This document shows, in pieces, positions 1 to 11,441 of a DNA stretch of 62,922 nt. Position 1 is the first letter of the stretch, and each line of letters starts with the position of its first letter. The stretch is from Neonectria sp. B-13. Taxonomy: Eukaryota > Ascomycota > Sordariomycetes > Hypocreales > Nectriaceae. The position numbers and the translations under genes were made by a program. The stretch lies in NCBI GenBank assembly GCA_002682825.1, contig NOKP01000076.1, forward strand, positions 867 through 63,788. Reading direction: 5' to 3'. The notes below the pieces were generated by a model. The model saw nothing but the letters and a program-made list of their open reading frames with translations. It was not told the origin of the DNA and did no database searches.

Positions 1-653
1 TCCATAAAGCCGGCGATAATACGCAGCACGCCCCTCTTCCACTTTAGAGAGACGTAAGGCCGCTCAAACTCCCGAATGACCTGCGTCATATGGGCCTGCA
101 CGTCTCGGGGATTTCCGTCAAGGACAACCACCATCACTTGGCGATGAGGCTCAACATCGTTGTCGCGGAGAGAATAGATGGTTTTGACAATCTGTTCCTT
201 GCTTTCTGAGTACGCCGGGATGAGGGAGAGGATCCAGAGCTGGGGAACAGGCTCCAAAGGGCTGAAAACCCTCCAAATTCTTGTGACAAGCATCCCGAGT
301 GGAGAAACATCCGAGGAGAGAAAGTCCTTGCTCTTGATGAAGAGAATGGCAACGAAGATGATCTTGGACTTTTTGCCAAAAAAGGCAATCATCGCCATGA
401 CTGTGTTCAGGAGCACGATGGCCCCAAGGAACATAACTCGCTGGTTTCGCAAGTCTTTTTGCGTGAGTATTCGTGCTGGGTCGACTGGATTCGCGATTCC
501 AGGATAACCACAAGTTTCAATAGTATCCCCTTGCTGATTTGAAACTTGCGGGGATAGCTTTTGGTTTGTTGTAGGAAGGCCGCCATTGATGCTGTCTTTG
601 GTGACCGGGTCCTTGGCCTTGGTCTCGGAAGGTATTGTCAGCGAGAGGGAGCC
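1..653 (-). CDS. Family-2 glycosyltransferase, chitin-synthase-like (partial; runs off the left edge)
   Basis: Read leftwards, the frame is open from about 653 to the window edge. It encodes two hydrophobic stretches (about 450-330), then a catalytic-type block: 'LWILSLIPAYSESKEQIV' near 245-195, a 'YSLRDND' segment, and 'VVVLDGNPRD' near 130-100. The IPAYSE and DG-x-x-RD motifs are what nucleotide-sugar-binding GT2 enzymes of the chitin synthase type carry. The expected role would be processive polysaccharide synthesis at the plasma membrane; the exact class is not resolved. No start codon lies before the first hydrophobic segment, and an in-frame TGA at 656-654 blocks extension, so a 5' exon is missing, spliced or lost. 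The 5' end overlaps the opposite-strand PD-(D/E)XK gene, an unusual arrangement that hints at a rearrangement junction near 600-655. Confidence 0.55.
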
Positions 654-1476
654 TCAGAGGCTGCCTGGAATGACGGGGTAACAAGCCGAGTTCTCTTTCT
701 CGCCCTTCGCCGGACTCAGGGCGTCAGGCACCACAACATGTGAGTTCTCTTCCCAATATGCCCTGCTATCGGCCGTTTCCTCTATTGCCAATGGCTGATA
801 TTGATGTTCATCGTGCAGTACAACGGCTCGTCCAGAAAGCTGTCTCGTACCCGAAGATGTTGGCGGTGATCACTTCGATGGCAAGCTGGTTGATTACTCA
901 ATCAATCTGGTCACACACTCTGAAGACTGCAGGACACAATACGAATCTGCGCCCGAGAATGAAGCCGTGGCAGATGATGGCCTGGAGGATGCTATTCGAA
1001 AACGTCTCTCGCACGTACCCAGCAAGCGCAAAACTATCAACCAGACATCTTATGGACCTGTTCGATTCAACGCGGCGGGAGTAAGTATTGAAACGAAAGC
1101 AAGCACAGCATCAGATGGGCGCGTGCAGCTCTCCGTTTGGATTGCCGCTTGGATGGAACAGATGCAATATTTGCGAGCTGTGGCACGCAACCAGAAATCC
1201 AAGTTTGTGGAAATATCCGAGAGCCTGCGACATCCTGTTGAGTTGCCGATGCCCTTACTCGTCGCATCGGGGAGCCTATGGAAACTGCACCTCGCTACAG
1301 ACACCACAAACAAGATCATCATCAGCTCCTTGTTTACGATTGGAGATACGAGCTCGCTTCTGGGAATCTATTGCCTTATGAAATCGCTTCGCGTGCTGGC
1401 CGTATGGGCAGACGGACCGTTTCGGAAGTTTATACGGGAAGAGATCCTGGCTCTCCCTCCAACAAGCAACGGTTAA
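561..1476 (+). CDS. PD-(D/E)XK nuclease-like fungal protein (5' end uncertain)
   Basis: Two exons can be read. Exon 1 ends at 739; intron 740-818 has donor GTGAGT, branch GCTGAT and acceptor CAG; exon 2 is 819-1476, ending in TAA. The joined frame reads 'SEAAWNDGV' ... 'HHNITTARPE' ... 'DHFDGKLVDY' ... 'SYGPVRFNAAGVSIETKAST' ... 'QLSVWIAAW' ... 'IGDTSSLLGIYCLMKSLRVL'. These are the landmarks of the fungal PD-(D/E)XK nuclease-like family: Asp in DGKLVDY, E-x-K in SIETKAS, then the VQLxVW helix. The family's cellular role is not known; it is often found near mobile DNA. The start is unresolved: the frame stays open leftward, but family similarity only begins around 615-650, where it overlaps the antisense glycosyltransferase. 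561 is a TTG and is only a placeholder. Confidence 0.65.
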
Positions 1477-2440
1477 AGAATGCTAAGTTGTGTTATCGAG
1501 ATGATTGGCATCCGGGATGGCACATTGGGTTAATTGAAGCCATGTAGATATCTATGTGTTCATCTGGTTCAGAGCTTAAGTAATAGCTTAGCGCTTGTTC
1601 TATCGGGTTGGCTAATGACAATATCACCGAGTCGGATATCTTAGTCATGATCAGGTTGATGATCACGAGCAAGCCAATCCTGGCACGAGGCAAGGAAGAG
1701 ATTAGGTTCGATGCTCTAGTTGCTGCGGAGGTGGTTCCATACACTCCAGCGGGAAGCGAAGCTATCATGATACTGTGCTCGCCTATCCGACCCCACGCGT
1801 AGCAATTCGTGTCGGATTAACGTTGATCGAAGCCTAACGCACGAGGGCTTTCCTTCCACTTGATGGTCAATGCTCAAGACACACATTACAACTACAAATT
1901 TTACCCCTGTTGAACAGCAGCAAAGGGCTGCTACACAGGCAACATCTTCTGAGAATGGCACGGAATAGAAGTCAGTTAGGGCGTTCAAGTGACCGCATGT
2001 CCAATAAAGAAGACGCCAGTTCCAAGGAGAAAGGCAAACGTAAATATGAAGTGCGATTGCTGGCACTAAAGGATAAAGGGAACTTCGGTCTATGACTCTT
2101 AGTGGTTGTGACTAAGTATCCACTTTCATCGATTAGTGTTGATTCTCGTGATATTAGTCCGCTTTGTTGATGCATTGCGGCACGAATTGAATCCGTGCCG
2201 ACTATACTCGTGGTAGCTCCGACCAAGGCGGGATGTGATGCAGCTTGGGTGGTATCATGGACATTCATTTACTGTTGTTGTGATCGAGGTAACCCATCCC
2301 GTCAATGTGTGTGAAAACCTCGTGACAAAAACGGGAGGCTGGAACGTTTGGAAAACGGATGAGAAACGGAGGCGTAGCTCGGATATTCTTCGGCCAAATA
2401 TGCAACTTCCGCTGGCAAAACTTTTTCTTTTCCTTCCGTG
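1477..2440. other. Intergenic, no supported gene
   Basis: Open frames here are short, lack recognisable motifs and overlap on both strands. No repeat, tRNA or transposon end was recognised. Confidence 0.5.
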
Positions 2441-2447
2441 ATGCACC

Positions 2448-3025
2448 GCTCGTGAAGGATTTACCAGCGCCGATGCACAACGATTCAGCAACTACCCTGT
2501 CTTCTTCACGGAGTCGACCATGTTCTCGCTGGAGGCTGCTCAGAAGTCCCTCCGGGAGGATGGGTTTCTTGACTTGAACGACTCGAGAGTGGGTGAACTT
2601 GTTTCGGAGATGGAATGGCTTCCCTTGGCTACTGAGTCGCCTCCGTTCGTACCCACTGGTCTACGCCTCAAGCATCCCAATTGGACCTTGTGCCCGTCGT
2701 CACTAGCTGGGACACCTACCGCCACACCTCCAAATTCCGGACATACCCTGCATCTTTCCAAGTGACGATGGCGGTGCTCAGGTAGCTGAGCATCTTCCGA
2801 CCGCTTGGTGATATCCCGGCACAACCTGAGCCGTCAGATGCCGTTGGCTGGAAGACGAAATTGGAAAGTCAGCCTTGTGGTGCGCGTGGCTTTCACAGAG
2901 GAGTGTTTGGACAGTCTAGGCCTGATATTGAACAGTTCAGGGTGATGGTGAATGGAGCGCTGAAGGGTGAACGGTCGGTGGAGGTGCAGAAGGTGTTGAA
3001 GGAGATTTTGGGGGAGCTAAAGTAG
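2448..3025 (+). pseudogene. Unrecognised ORF with an apparent frameshift
   Basis: The frame from about 2448 reads 'FTSADAQRFSNYPVFFTEST', then 'FSLEAAQKSLREDGFLDLND' and continues to about 2690. Coding character then moves to the frame one base earlier ('LVPVVTSWDTYRHTSKFRTY' near 2695-2755), which runs to TAG 3023-3025 with 'DIEQFRVMVNGALKGERSVE' near the end. An in-frame TAG at about 2780 suggests a short intron or a nonsense change. No family was recognised. A single missing base at about 2650-2695 would join the halves, as in several other genes of this window. Composition and lack of repeats argue for a former or mis-sequenced host gene. Confidence 0.3.
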
Positions 3026-4373
3026 AAATGTATGGGCGTTACTGACAGAGGGTTATCGCAATAGAGACTTTATGGCTGCTCGTGGAATCTATACAGCTAC
3101 CCTTGGAGAATTATTTTGAAGTTTGTAGGCGAATTTACATGTTAGCATCCCCGTACAAAGCCTCCATCATTCTGGGTTGTGTGTAGAGTCGGGAAGTCTA
3201 CCATGACTTCCGCCGAATGAAGCTATCGATAATTATAGCAGGCGTAATAAGAAAGAATACTCCGTGGACCATTCATAGCATACATAGCGAGCCAGGACTA
3301 GAAAATGGTTACTCGCTGAATATTGTTGATTGTTGTCTAGGGTAGGCTGGGGTACGCTGGGGTCACTCGCCCTCGTACATCAAATCCCTCACGCGCGGGT
3401 TTGATCTGCTACCATACGAGGTAATTGATCCTTTGAAGTGTCAGGACCCTCGTCTTCGCAAGCATTGGTGGTTCACCCTCCCTAAGCAGCATCCTCAGGA
3501 AAGAACTTATGTTTCGTTACAGATATCAACTGACTAGACCCCGGGTCAACACGCTAGCTTTATCACCATTTTGCAATAGCAAATCAAACACAGGCTGCCA
3601 AAATCTTCCGACAGCTTGCTAAAAGAGAGTCTTCTTAACGGCAGACTGTTGCTTCAGACCGAGGCAAGATGTGGTGAGATGGATCACACACGTTGGAACC
3701 CATGGAGGCGGCAGGGGCTCTGTCAAGCTTCTGCCAAGCCTACGCGGGCCACGCTCGGACTCATCTTAATTCAGTCACCGCCGATTGGCCAAACCCCGTC
3801 GACTCCAATGAGTATCCCGATGGGGCGGCCAGTTAATGGCGCGCGTCTGGCGGCCTCCTTGAGATGAAATTGTGCTCGTTGGTGACTTGTTCCACAGGAT
3901 TCAAGAAATAAGGCCGCATGCGGCAACAGCTCTAGCCGCTTCAGGACTAAAGTGGCGGGGCCATGACCTCATCCTTCGCACAGGCATCGGAGTTTCTCGA
4001 TCGTTCACGCTTAGCGAACCGATGACAATGGCTAGTCACAAACACTGGGCTTGGCGCTGGCCAGGTACCGATTCCCTGTTAGAACACCCTATCCGCCCTG
4101 GTGATGCAGGACTCGCCCGTGACTTTGAGGGCTGTGCTGAGTCCAGACCCAGAGAGATGATGAGGGCCAGGAAAGTAATTCCCTCACGCTGCAGCCCTAA
4201 GGCAGGTAGGGAGGAATAAAACAGGTCTCCGGGAATGATTGATTGTACCCAATAGTGTGTTTTCCGCTCGTTCTGTACTCCTGTGACATAGCACTCAGAG
4301 CAGTCGCTGAAGCGTCCTGCTGCTTTGCGCTCTGTGTTCTGTACTCTGGGCTGTCCGCTGTACTATCGGAATC
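3026..4373. other. Intergenic, upstream of Trk1
   Basis: Contains only short frames without family features. A small direct duplication of 'taggctggggtacgctgggg' type lies near 3343-3363. No promoter element can be assigned with confidence. Confidence 0.4.
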
Positions 4374-6983
4374 ATGTGGCGACCTTCTCTCAACTTCGTC
4401 ACGCTGCATTGTTCGCCGTCCCTCCCCTGCTGCCGGTTGACCGAGGAGAATTTCCGCTAACCAAACCGATCCAAAACAGATGCATACATCATTTTCATGG
4501 GGTTGCTGTCCATCCCGATCCTCTACCCCTATGGCAACCTGAAGGCTATCGACGCCTACTTCTTCGGTGCAAGCGCCTCGACCGAGTCCGGACTCAATAC
4601 GTTAGTGGATGGCACCCGCCCTGGGGCTTTCACCCAAAAGACTGACTGACGCGGAATTCTCGATAGTGTCGATGTCAATCTCCTCAAGGCATACCAGCAG
4701 CTCTACATCTATTTCATCCCTATCCTCACGAACCTCGGCTTCATCAATATTGTTGTCGTGGTGGTGCGACTAATATGGTTCAGGAAGCATCTCGAGGAAG
4801 TCGGTAAGCCGACACCTTGTTCTGACGAGCTCTCGCACATCCACTAATATTTCCTACGTTTTTGAAGCTCCCTATCTTCTAAGAGGACCGCGTCATCAGA
4901 GTGATGAGATTCACAAGGATCTCGAATTTGCTGCCAAAGACACCTCGACGACTGACGCCGAGGACGCGAGGACGTCGGCGATTGCGACGGGCCATGACTC
5001 CTATACTTCTAAGCGGAGCGAGCAGCCTCCGTCGCAGGTAGCTACAAGTGGTGTGGATGTCCCTCCGGAGCAAACTCGTGATGTCAGACGCGATGACGAG
5101 AAGGCGACAGAGTCTGAGCCTCAGCCGCGTATCACTTTCGATCCCGCCGCAGGCCATCATCCCCGCCGAGAAACAACGCTCTACATCCCTGGCCCTCGTG
5201 ATCGTGATCAAGGTTGGAGTTTATTCCTGAGATAGTCATGTGCGGTAACTTACCCTCGCTAGGACAACCTATTGTCGAGCTCAAGGACCCCCGTGTTAGC
5301 CGCGATGGTACGTTCACTCCCCAGACAACTCCATCCCCGATATTAACAGTCCCAGATCTTTCCATCCACGAGATCCCTGGTCTTAGCACCTCATCCACAA
5401 GCCAAATGCGCCATCGTCGTCTCGACGGACCGCGTCTGGGCAGTGCTCGATCCCTCGAGCGTGTCGCAACCGTCGCCAGCTCCATGTTTGTCTTTGGCCG
5501 AGAGTTGCGCAAGGAGCGCTCAAAGTATCCACGCAACGACCGGCACATGCGACCGATGACTTTCCCCAGCTTTCCCGTCAGGTGACGGTGGGGAGGAACT
5601 CGAATTTCCTCAACCTGACATCGCGGGATCGCGAGGAGCTTGGCGGGATCGAGTATCGAAGCTTGAAGCTCCTCCTTAAGATTGTTGTCGGTAAGTATCT
5701 AGTTGTCGCCTTTTTGGTGGGGAGCCTGGTCTAACTGCCCTAGGCTACTTCTTTGGCCTTCATCTTTTCGGTGCTATCTGCCTGGTTGGCTGGATCCAGT
5801 ATGCCAACCCCAAGTATCGCGACTATTTGAACGAGTGTGGACAGGATAAGATCTGGTGGTGAGTGCTTAAATGTTACCGAAAGAATACCGAGAGAAGGGA
5901 ACCTTACTGACGTTAAAATCCAGGGCTTTTTACTCCGCCCAGACCATGCTTGACAATCTCGGCTTCACTCTGACCCCAGATTCAATGATCCATTTCAATG
6001 ATGCAGTCTGGCCGATGCTCTCTATGAGCTTTATTGCGCTTGCTGGGAATACATTCTATCCCGTCTTCCTTCGTCTCGTTATCTGGACAATGTCCAAGAC
6101 TATGCCGAGAAACTCATCTGTCCAAGAGCCTCTATCCTTTCTCCTCAACCATCCTCGACGCTGCTACACGCTGCTGTTCCCTAGCGGTACGACCTGGGCT
6201 CTATGTGGCATCTTGGTAGTGCTCAACTTCATCGACACGCTACTCATCATCGTTTTGGACTTGAAAAACGAAGCTGTTGCAAATTTATCACCAGGCCTCC
6301 GCGTGGCCGCCGCTATCTTCCAGGCGGTATCCTCGCGACACACTGGCACGGCCAGCTTCAATTTGGCGGATGTCAACCCGGCTGTCCAGATAAGTCTCCT
6401 GGTCATGATGTATATCTCCGTCTTTCCTATTGCTCTCGCCATCCGCAGCTCGAATACGTACGAAGAAAGGGGGCTTGGCATCTATGAGTCCGAGAAGCCG
6501 TGCGACGAAGACACAGGCAAGGCCTATCTCTTGAGTCATATCCATAATCAGCTCAGCTTTGACTTGTGGTATATATTCCTTGGGATATTCTGCATCTGCA
6601 TCGCTGAGGCAGGCCACATTATGGATGATGATGATCCAGTTAGTACACTTCGCCTTTGAACGTTCTAGTGCTAACCACAATTAGGCGTTTGCTGTCTTCC
6701 CTATCTTCTTTGAAGTAGTCTCGGCCTAGTATGCACTCTGTCTATCCCTCCCTCTGGAGAACTGATCTAACCATGACTCTCCCGTAGTGGCAACGTCGGC
6801 CTTAGTCTTGGGTACCCAACTATCTCGGCGTCACTGAGTGGCAAGTTCTCGACATTTAGCAAGCTCGTGATTTGCGCCATGATGATCCGTGGCCGTCACC
6901 GCGGTCTTCCCTACGAGTTGGATCGCGCAATCGTGCTGCCCAATGAGCAACTCATTGAAGACGGGGTTGCCAGCAAACATTAA
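4374..6983 (+). CDS. trk1: Trk-family high-affinity K+ transporter, nine exons, one apparent missing base
   Basis: Plasma-membrane K+ uptake transporter with K+-channel-like pore repeats. Exons read by splice sites and family similarity: 4374-4410, 4480-4600, 4667-4803, 4868-5212, 5263-5690, 5744-5858, 5924-6638, 6685-6728, 6788-6983. The start gives 'MWRPSLNFVTLHYAYIIFMG'. Landmarks are 'PILYPYGNLKAIDAYFFGAS', 'ASTESGLNT', 'QQLYIYFIPILTNLGFINIV', a long variable hydrophilic loop (4870-5590), 'GGIEYRSLKLLLKIVVGYFF', 'DNLGFTLTPDSMIHFNDAVW' and the final pore motif 'AYGNVGLSLGYPTISA'. In the loop the frame changes near 5470-5560, from '...FVFGRELRKERSKY' to 'FPQLSRQVTVGRNSNF'. Total exon length is 2138 nt, so one missing base restores 712 codons plus stop. 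It is therefore either a sequencing error or a recent null allele. The splice model is well supported; N-terminal extension upstream of 4374 remains possible. Confidence 0.9.
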
Positions 6984-7690
6984 CAGTAATGATCTGTGTT
7001 TGTCGGCGGCCAAGCATCCCACGTCGGCATGAAGCATCATGCTTGAGCTTCATGCATGAAGGGGGCGACAGCAAGATTTATGCCCGGCTCTAAGTGGCTG
7101 GGTGTGGCGAAGTGTGGCGGGACTGCCAAACTTTTTGGTGGTGTCGCGGGTGCGATGTCTGTATAAGGGATGTCTGTATAAGGGCTAAAAAAATAGTTAA
7201 AATGACAGAAGATCCAATCATGCATCTAGCACTCCGTAATGACTTTAAGATAACTTTAGCCTACAGAGGCATGCCTCTGTCTTTCGGGAGGTGTACGAGG
7301 TAGTAGACAACGGGTTGGATACAGGATTTATGCCTGAGGCAGCAAGGGTTAGCAAGGGTTAGCAAGGGGGCAGTAAGGTGCACAAAAAAGCGCCCGGGCC
7401 AGGTAACAGTCTAGTACGTAATCTTCAACAAGGCCTGTGCTTCACCAGCGCACTTCGACATCTGCTTACTTCCAGTCTGTACTTCTACCGGCCGGCGACG
7501 ACTCTCACCTCCACGCGGTGCTGGTTGGGAACCTGTGAATGCCTTTTGCCTGGGGGCATTTGTAGAGCTAAGAAGAGTCACTACCAGCCAGCATTTGTCC
7601 GCTGGTTTGGGCTACGGTTGTGGAGGGCTTGTGAGCCTTACCACCCACAAGCCACAAGGGAACATTTCACTTCAAAAACCGCCCGACCCA
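6984..7690. other. Intergenic with short direct repeats
   Basis: No supported gene. A tandem duplication of 'gggatgtctgtataa' lies near 7155-7185 and a duplicated 'agcaagggtt' near 7340-7365. ORFs in 7378-7740 show no family features; the distal part merges into the LINE relic. Confidence 0.4.
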
Positions 7691-7699
7691 CGACCGCGA

Positions 7700-8659
7700 A
7701 ACCGAGCCTACAAACGATGGACATACGGGTCGTGGAATAGGACACCCTTGGGGTGCTTTCGGGCTGCTCTGTCGAAAGGGGACGAGACGCGTCGAGAAAG
7801 AGGCAGGAAAGGTGGACAGTCACAGCGAAACGAGCGACAAGAAGCGACGCCCTCGAACCCGCACAGAGAACGACGAAGCACCTTGGTTAGTAGGAGGGGC
7901 GACACAGTGTCGCCTGGCTGTTCCGTTTACAGAGGGGATACAAGTGGACGAACTCCTGCGAGACACGGTCAGCCTTGCAAGAGAGATCTTGCGAAGTAGC
8001 GCGAAACAGGTCTGACAATCTGCGGGGCGCAGCATATAATGGACGCGACGGAAGACTGGGTGGGCGGATCGCAGTTACGACACTTTCTATATGGCTCGAG
8101 AGGACGGACGCTCGTGTCGGTCTGCTGAGAGGACGGAACCTTGAAGGTGGCCATCGAGGATGGAGCCTCCAAGTTGGCCGTTAGAGTTGGCTTAAGGAGC
8201 AAACTGGTATTGACTTGCGAACCGGCTGTGCCCCGCAAAGGAGCGGAATAGGATCGAAGGGGATGCAAGGTAGAGGGTCTATGTAGGTAGACGTGCTGCC
8301 ACCTCGAAGTATTCTCGAGAATACGAATCAATACTTGACAAAGAGCACATCGCGAGGGCAGCGACCAAGGGCTTAGAAGCCGCAATGGAGCTGAAGCGGC
8401 TCAGGGGTCTGCCCCCATCAACAGCACGGCAGCTTTTTGCAGCCACAGTGGCTCCGGTGGTGGACTACGCATCCAACGTCTGGATGCACGCATGCAAAGA
8501 TAAAAAGGCAGGCCCCATCAATCGAGTTCAAAAGGTGGGAGCGCAAGCGATTCTAGGAACGTTCCTCACGGTGGCAACTAACGTAGCGGAAGCGGAGGCT
8601 CACATTGCAAGCGCTCAAGACCGGTTCTGGAGGAGAGCGATCAAACTGTGGACAGATCT
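7700..8659 (+). mobile_element. Relic of a Tad-like LINE (non-LTR retrotransposon), internally deleted
   Basis: Two coding remnants lie on the same strand. The first, about 7812-8015, encodes a basic, charged N-terminus ('KKRRPRTRTENDEAPW', then 'VDELLRDTVSLAREIL'), which I infer to be ORF1-like. The second, about 8306-8659, is clearly the reverse-transcriptase thumb region of fungal LINE ORF2: 'DKEHIARAATKGLEAAMELK', 'LPPSTARQLFAATVAPVVDY', 'ASNVWMHAC', 'NRVQKVGAQAILGTFLTVAT', 'HIASAQDRFWRRAIKLWTDL'. The endonuclease, the RT catalytic core and RNase H are absent, so the copy is dead. The ORF2 frame is cut at 8660 by half of a foldback element. The segment 8015-8300 between the two remnants was not assigned. 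Confidence 0.75.
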
Positions 8660-8870
8660 TGTCGGAAAGCTCGTGTGGCACTCAGATGACTTGTATTGTC
8701 TATGTCCTTGTCCCCCTGGGCTATCTCTGTGGTGTTCAGGGGATGTCTGGTTCCTTGACCGCCTTCCTATTCGGGCTGTGCCTGACAAAGGTTCGGCGAG
8801 CCGTCTGTGGACCACGAAGGTGGTCACATGACCACCCTGTTGATAACATGTACATGATCCAATCTAACAG
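8660..8870 (+). repeat. Left half of the foldback element (complete copy at 39998-40408)
   Basis: Starts TGTCGGAAAGCTCGTGTGGC and follows the left arm of the 39998-40408 element through the 'cttgaccgccttcctattcg' segment. It stops at 'gatccaatctaacag', which is the centre of symmetry of the full copy. It interrupts the LINE thumb domain. The right arm is missing. Confidence 0.8.
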
Positions 8871-8936
8871 ATTCCACGCCTATTGGAAAGACAACCTTTC
8901 TAAATTGCTATTATCATTGTGTGTGTGTGTGTGTAC

Positions 8937-9123
8937 TGTCACGGGCCAGGGCCCATATCCTTGCGGCTGTGCCGCAAGACGTACTAGGCTCGTGCGCACC
9001 AGGGATGAGAAATCGTTCCACAGCTCAGGGGCACTTAGGAACTTCTTTCTTTCTTCTTCATCTTTGATGTAAATAGCATCCTGGACTAGATAGCTGGAAT
9101 CCAGTTACTAGAGGCCGTTCACA
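8937..9123 (+). mobile_element. Possible solo LTR
   Basis: Runs from TGTCACGGGCC to CCGTTCACA (TG...CA), preceded by a (GT)n microsatellite at 8918-8934. No target duplication could be confirmed, so the assignment rests only on the terminal dinucleotides and its position between the LINE relic and the UBX gene. Confidence 0.25.
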
Positions 9124-9276
9124 TAAAGTACCCGCACCAGCCCGCGTTTATGTGTTTGCGCCCACGGTCACCGGCATCTCCTGACGTTTACCCGCCTTCT
9201 CCTTCACCACCATAGTGCCCGCAACTCGACCGCTCTGTCAGATGTTGGGAGCGTCGCCCACCCCACTCCCACAACC

Positions 9277-10886
9277 ATGGACGACAACATCGCCACCTTC
9301 AACGCCATTACCAGCGCCAGCCCCGACGTCGCCCGCAGTTTCCTCGAGATGACCGCGGGCAACTTTGAGCGCGCCATCAAGCTCTTCTATGAGAACCCCG
9401 ATCTCGCCTCCGGAGTCGGCGCCGGTCTGTCCGCCAACGCTGCCCAGTCGACCAACCCTGTGCCCGCCACGAGGCCCAGTATTGGGACATAGGACTCGGA
9501 GGGCGCCATCCACATCGATAGCGACGAGGACGAGGATATGCAGTTTGACGATGATTCCGACGACGACATTGACAGCGACCGTGCTGTGGCTGCCCAAGCC
9601 GCAGCCCTCGCCCAGGAGGAGGAAGACATGGCCATGGCCAAGCGGTTGCAGGAGGAGCTATACCAAGAAAACCACGGCGCAGGTTCGGCCTGGGCCATGG
9701 ATGATGTGAGGGCACCTATTGCCCGCACCACCGAGACCCTCGTCGCTCCGGGCCCGTCTTGGGGTGGCAGTAATGATGACATCGAGGCTGCCCTCTTGGA
9801 ACAGCTGCGAAGACGACAGCAACAACAGCGTAAGCCAAAAGCAAGCCACTGAACCTCAGGGATTTTTCTGACAGCAAAATGATACGCAGCCCGATCTGGC
9901 GGTCCCTTCTCACAACAAATATGGGGTGATCCCGAACGCCACCCAACCCAGTCGGCCGAGAATGGCGGCGCCCACGCGAGACGGCTTGAGGATCTATTTC
10001 GGCCGCCATACGATATCATCGCTCGAATGACTTGGGACGAGGCCCGAACTCTGGGAAAGGAAGACAAGAAGTGGGTCATGGTGAACTTGCAGGACATGAA
10101 CGACTTCAACTGCCAAGCCCTGAACCGCGACATCTGGAAGGACAAGAATGTGCGGGAGCTGGTCTCGGAGAACTTCATCTTCCTGCAGTACGACAAGGAT
10201 TTCCCAGACGCCGAGGAGTACATCACCTTTTACTTCCCCAATCGGACCCACGAAAACCCCGACAACTACCCCCACGTCTCCATCATCGATCCCCGAACTG
10301 GCGAGCAGGTTAAGGTGTGGAGCGTCAGGCCGTTCCCCGGTGCCGCAGACTTCCACGCGGAGCTGGCCGAGTTTCTCGACCGGTACAGCCTCGCCGCCAA
10401 CAGCAAGAACCCAGTTGCCACGTCGACGGGAGGAAGCCTCAAGTGGTGGACGTGGAACAGATGACGGAGGACGAGATGCTGGAGATGGCTCTCAAGAACA
10501 GCCTGGCAAGCTCCGCGAGCAGGGGATCGACATCGACGCCGAACGTCCATGACCCGGATGCCTTGACAAAATCGGAAGAGCCGGCAGAGGCAAGCGAAGG
10601 AAAGGGCAAGGAGCCGGAGCAAAGTCCCTTTGCCCAGATATCCGGGACGAGCCCGCACATAGAGCCGGAGAACAACCCCGCTACGACAACTGGCATTCAG
10701 TTCCGACACCCGGTGCGCAGGATTTACGAGTGGCTCAAGGCGGAGCCGCTGGAGGGCAAGGATGGGACCGAGTTTGAGCTGAAGACGATGCCTCAGGGCC
10801 AGGACCTAATCGAGAAGTTGAACGAGACTATTGCGGATGCTGGGCTGAAGCAGGGCACGGTGATGATTGAGTTTATCGAGGACTAA
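9277..10886 (+). CDS. UBA-UAS-UIM-UBX adaptor protein (Ubx5/UBXN7-like), with a stop and a frameshift
   Basis: Cdc48/p97 adaptor linking ubiquitylated substrates to the ATPase. Exon 1 is 9277-9829, the intron 9830-9889 (GTAAGC...CAG), exon 2 9890-10886. The N-terminus 'MDDNIATFNAITSASPDVAR' with 'FERAIKLFYENPDLAS' is a UBA-like fold. Then come an acidic stretch, a UAS thioredoxin-like domain ('KKWVMVNLQDMNDFNCQALN', 'FIFLQYDKDFPDAEEY', 'PHVSIIDPRTGEQVKVW'), a UIM-like helix ('TEDEMLEMALKNSL') and a C-terminal UBX domain ('GIQFRHPVRRIYEWLKAE' to the end). Two lesions: TAG at 9490-9492 between 'PSIGT' and 'DSEGAIHIDSDED', and a loss of frame near 10420 just before 'GRKPQVVDVEQ'. Total exon length is 1550 nt, so one added base gives 516 codons plus stop. 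Either a pseudogene or a low-quality sequence of a conserved gene. Confidence 0.88.
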
Positions 10887-11274
10887 GGGCTGAGAGACCT
10901 AGTCAGATGTCGAGAGAATGAAAGCACAACAATGACTACCAACTACGTAGGCATATACGGGACCGTGAGGGATGATGCAATCTTGCTCATAGATGGAGGA
11001 ACCGGACTGGACAGGTCACCGGAGGAGATCACGCAGGCAGAGAGGGAGGCAGGCAGGCAGGCAGGCTCGTGGCGTCGATCAAATCCGCCCGTCTTTTGAT
11101 CAGCTTGGGCGGAAGTCCCTATTGCTCCGGTCTAGTTTTTTGAAGACTGTGAAAATAAGCCATAACATCCCCGAGTTGGACTGGGAGAAGCTGAGGGGAG
11201 GTTAGCGGGGTCGTGTCTCCACTAATAAACCGGAGCAACGTTGGGTGGGGGGACCCACCACGGTAATGGTAATT
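10887..11274. other. Intergenic with (GGCA)n microsatellite
   Basis: Holds a short ggcaggcaggcaggcagg tract at about 11048-11068. No gene seen. Confidence 0.5.
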
Positions 11275-11441
11275 GTTCAAAGCTAGGCCTTAGCTGCATG
11301 CATGAGAAAGTGGATGTATTGTTGTTCCTAGCTAAAGCGGCGGACGGGCTCTCGTGAGAGATCGGCTGTGTCGCTAGTTGCCTTACATTTTAGGCGTGAA
11401 TTGGGACGCCGCTTGAACAGGCTTGTGACACCCTGGTCCAC
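11275..11441 (+). repeat. Dispersed repeat A, copy 1 (copy 2 at 31414-31584)
   Basis: About 170 bp from GTTCAAAGCTAGGCCTTAG to GACACCCTGGTCCAC, nearly identical to 31414-31584 and sharing 'gttgccttacattttaggcg'. It abuts the exact point where the AAA ATPase similarity ends. Its element class was not recognised. Confidence 0.8.

Noticed and set aside
3616..4219. Two adjacent plus-strand ORFs (83 and 115 aa) upstream of Trk1
   Set aside because: No family features, compositional bias or splice context; overlapping frames on the other strand are equally long.
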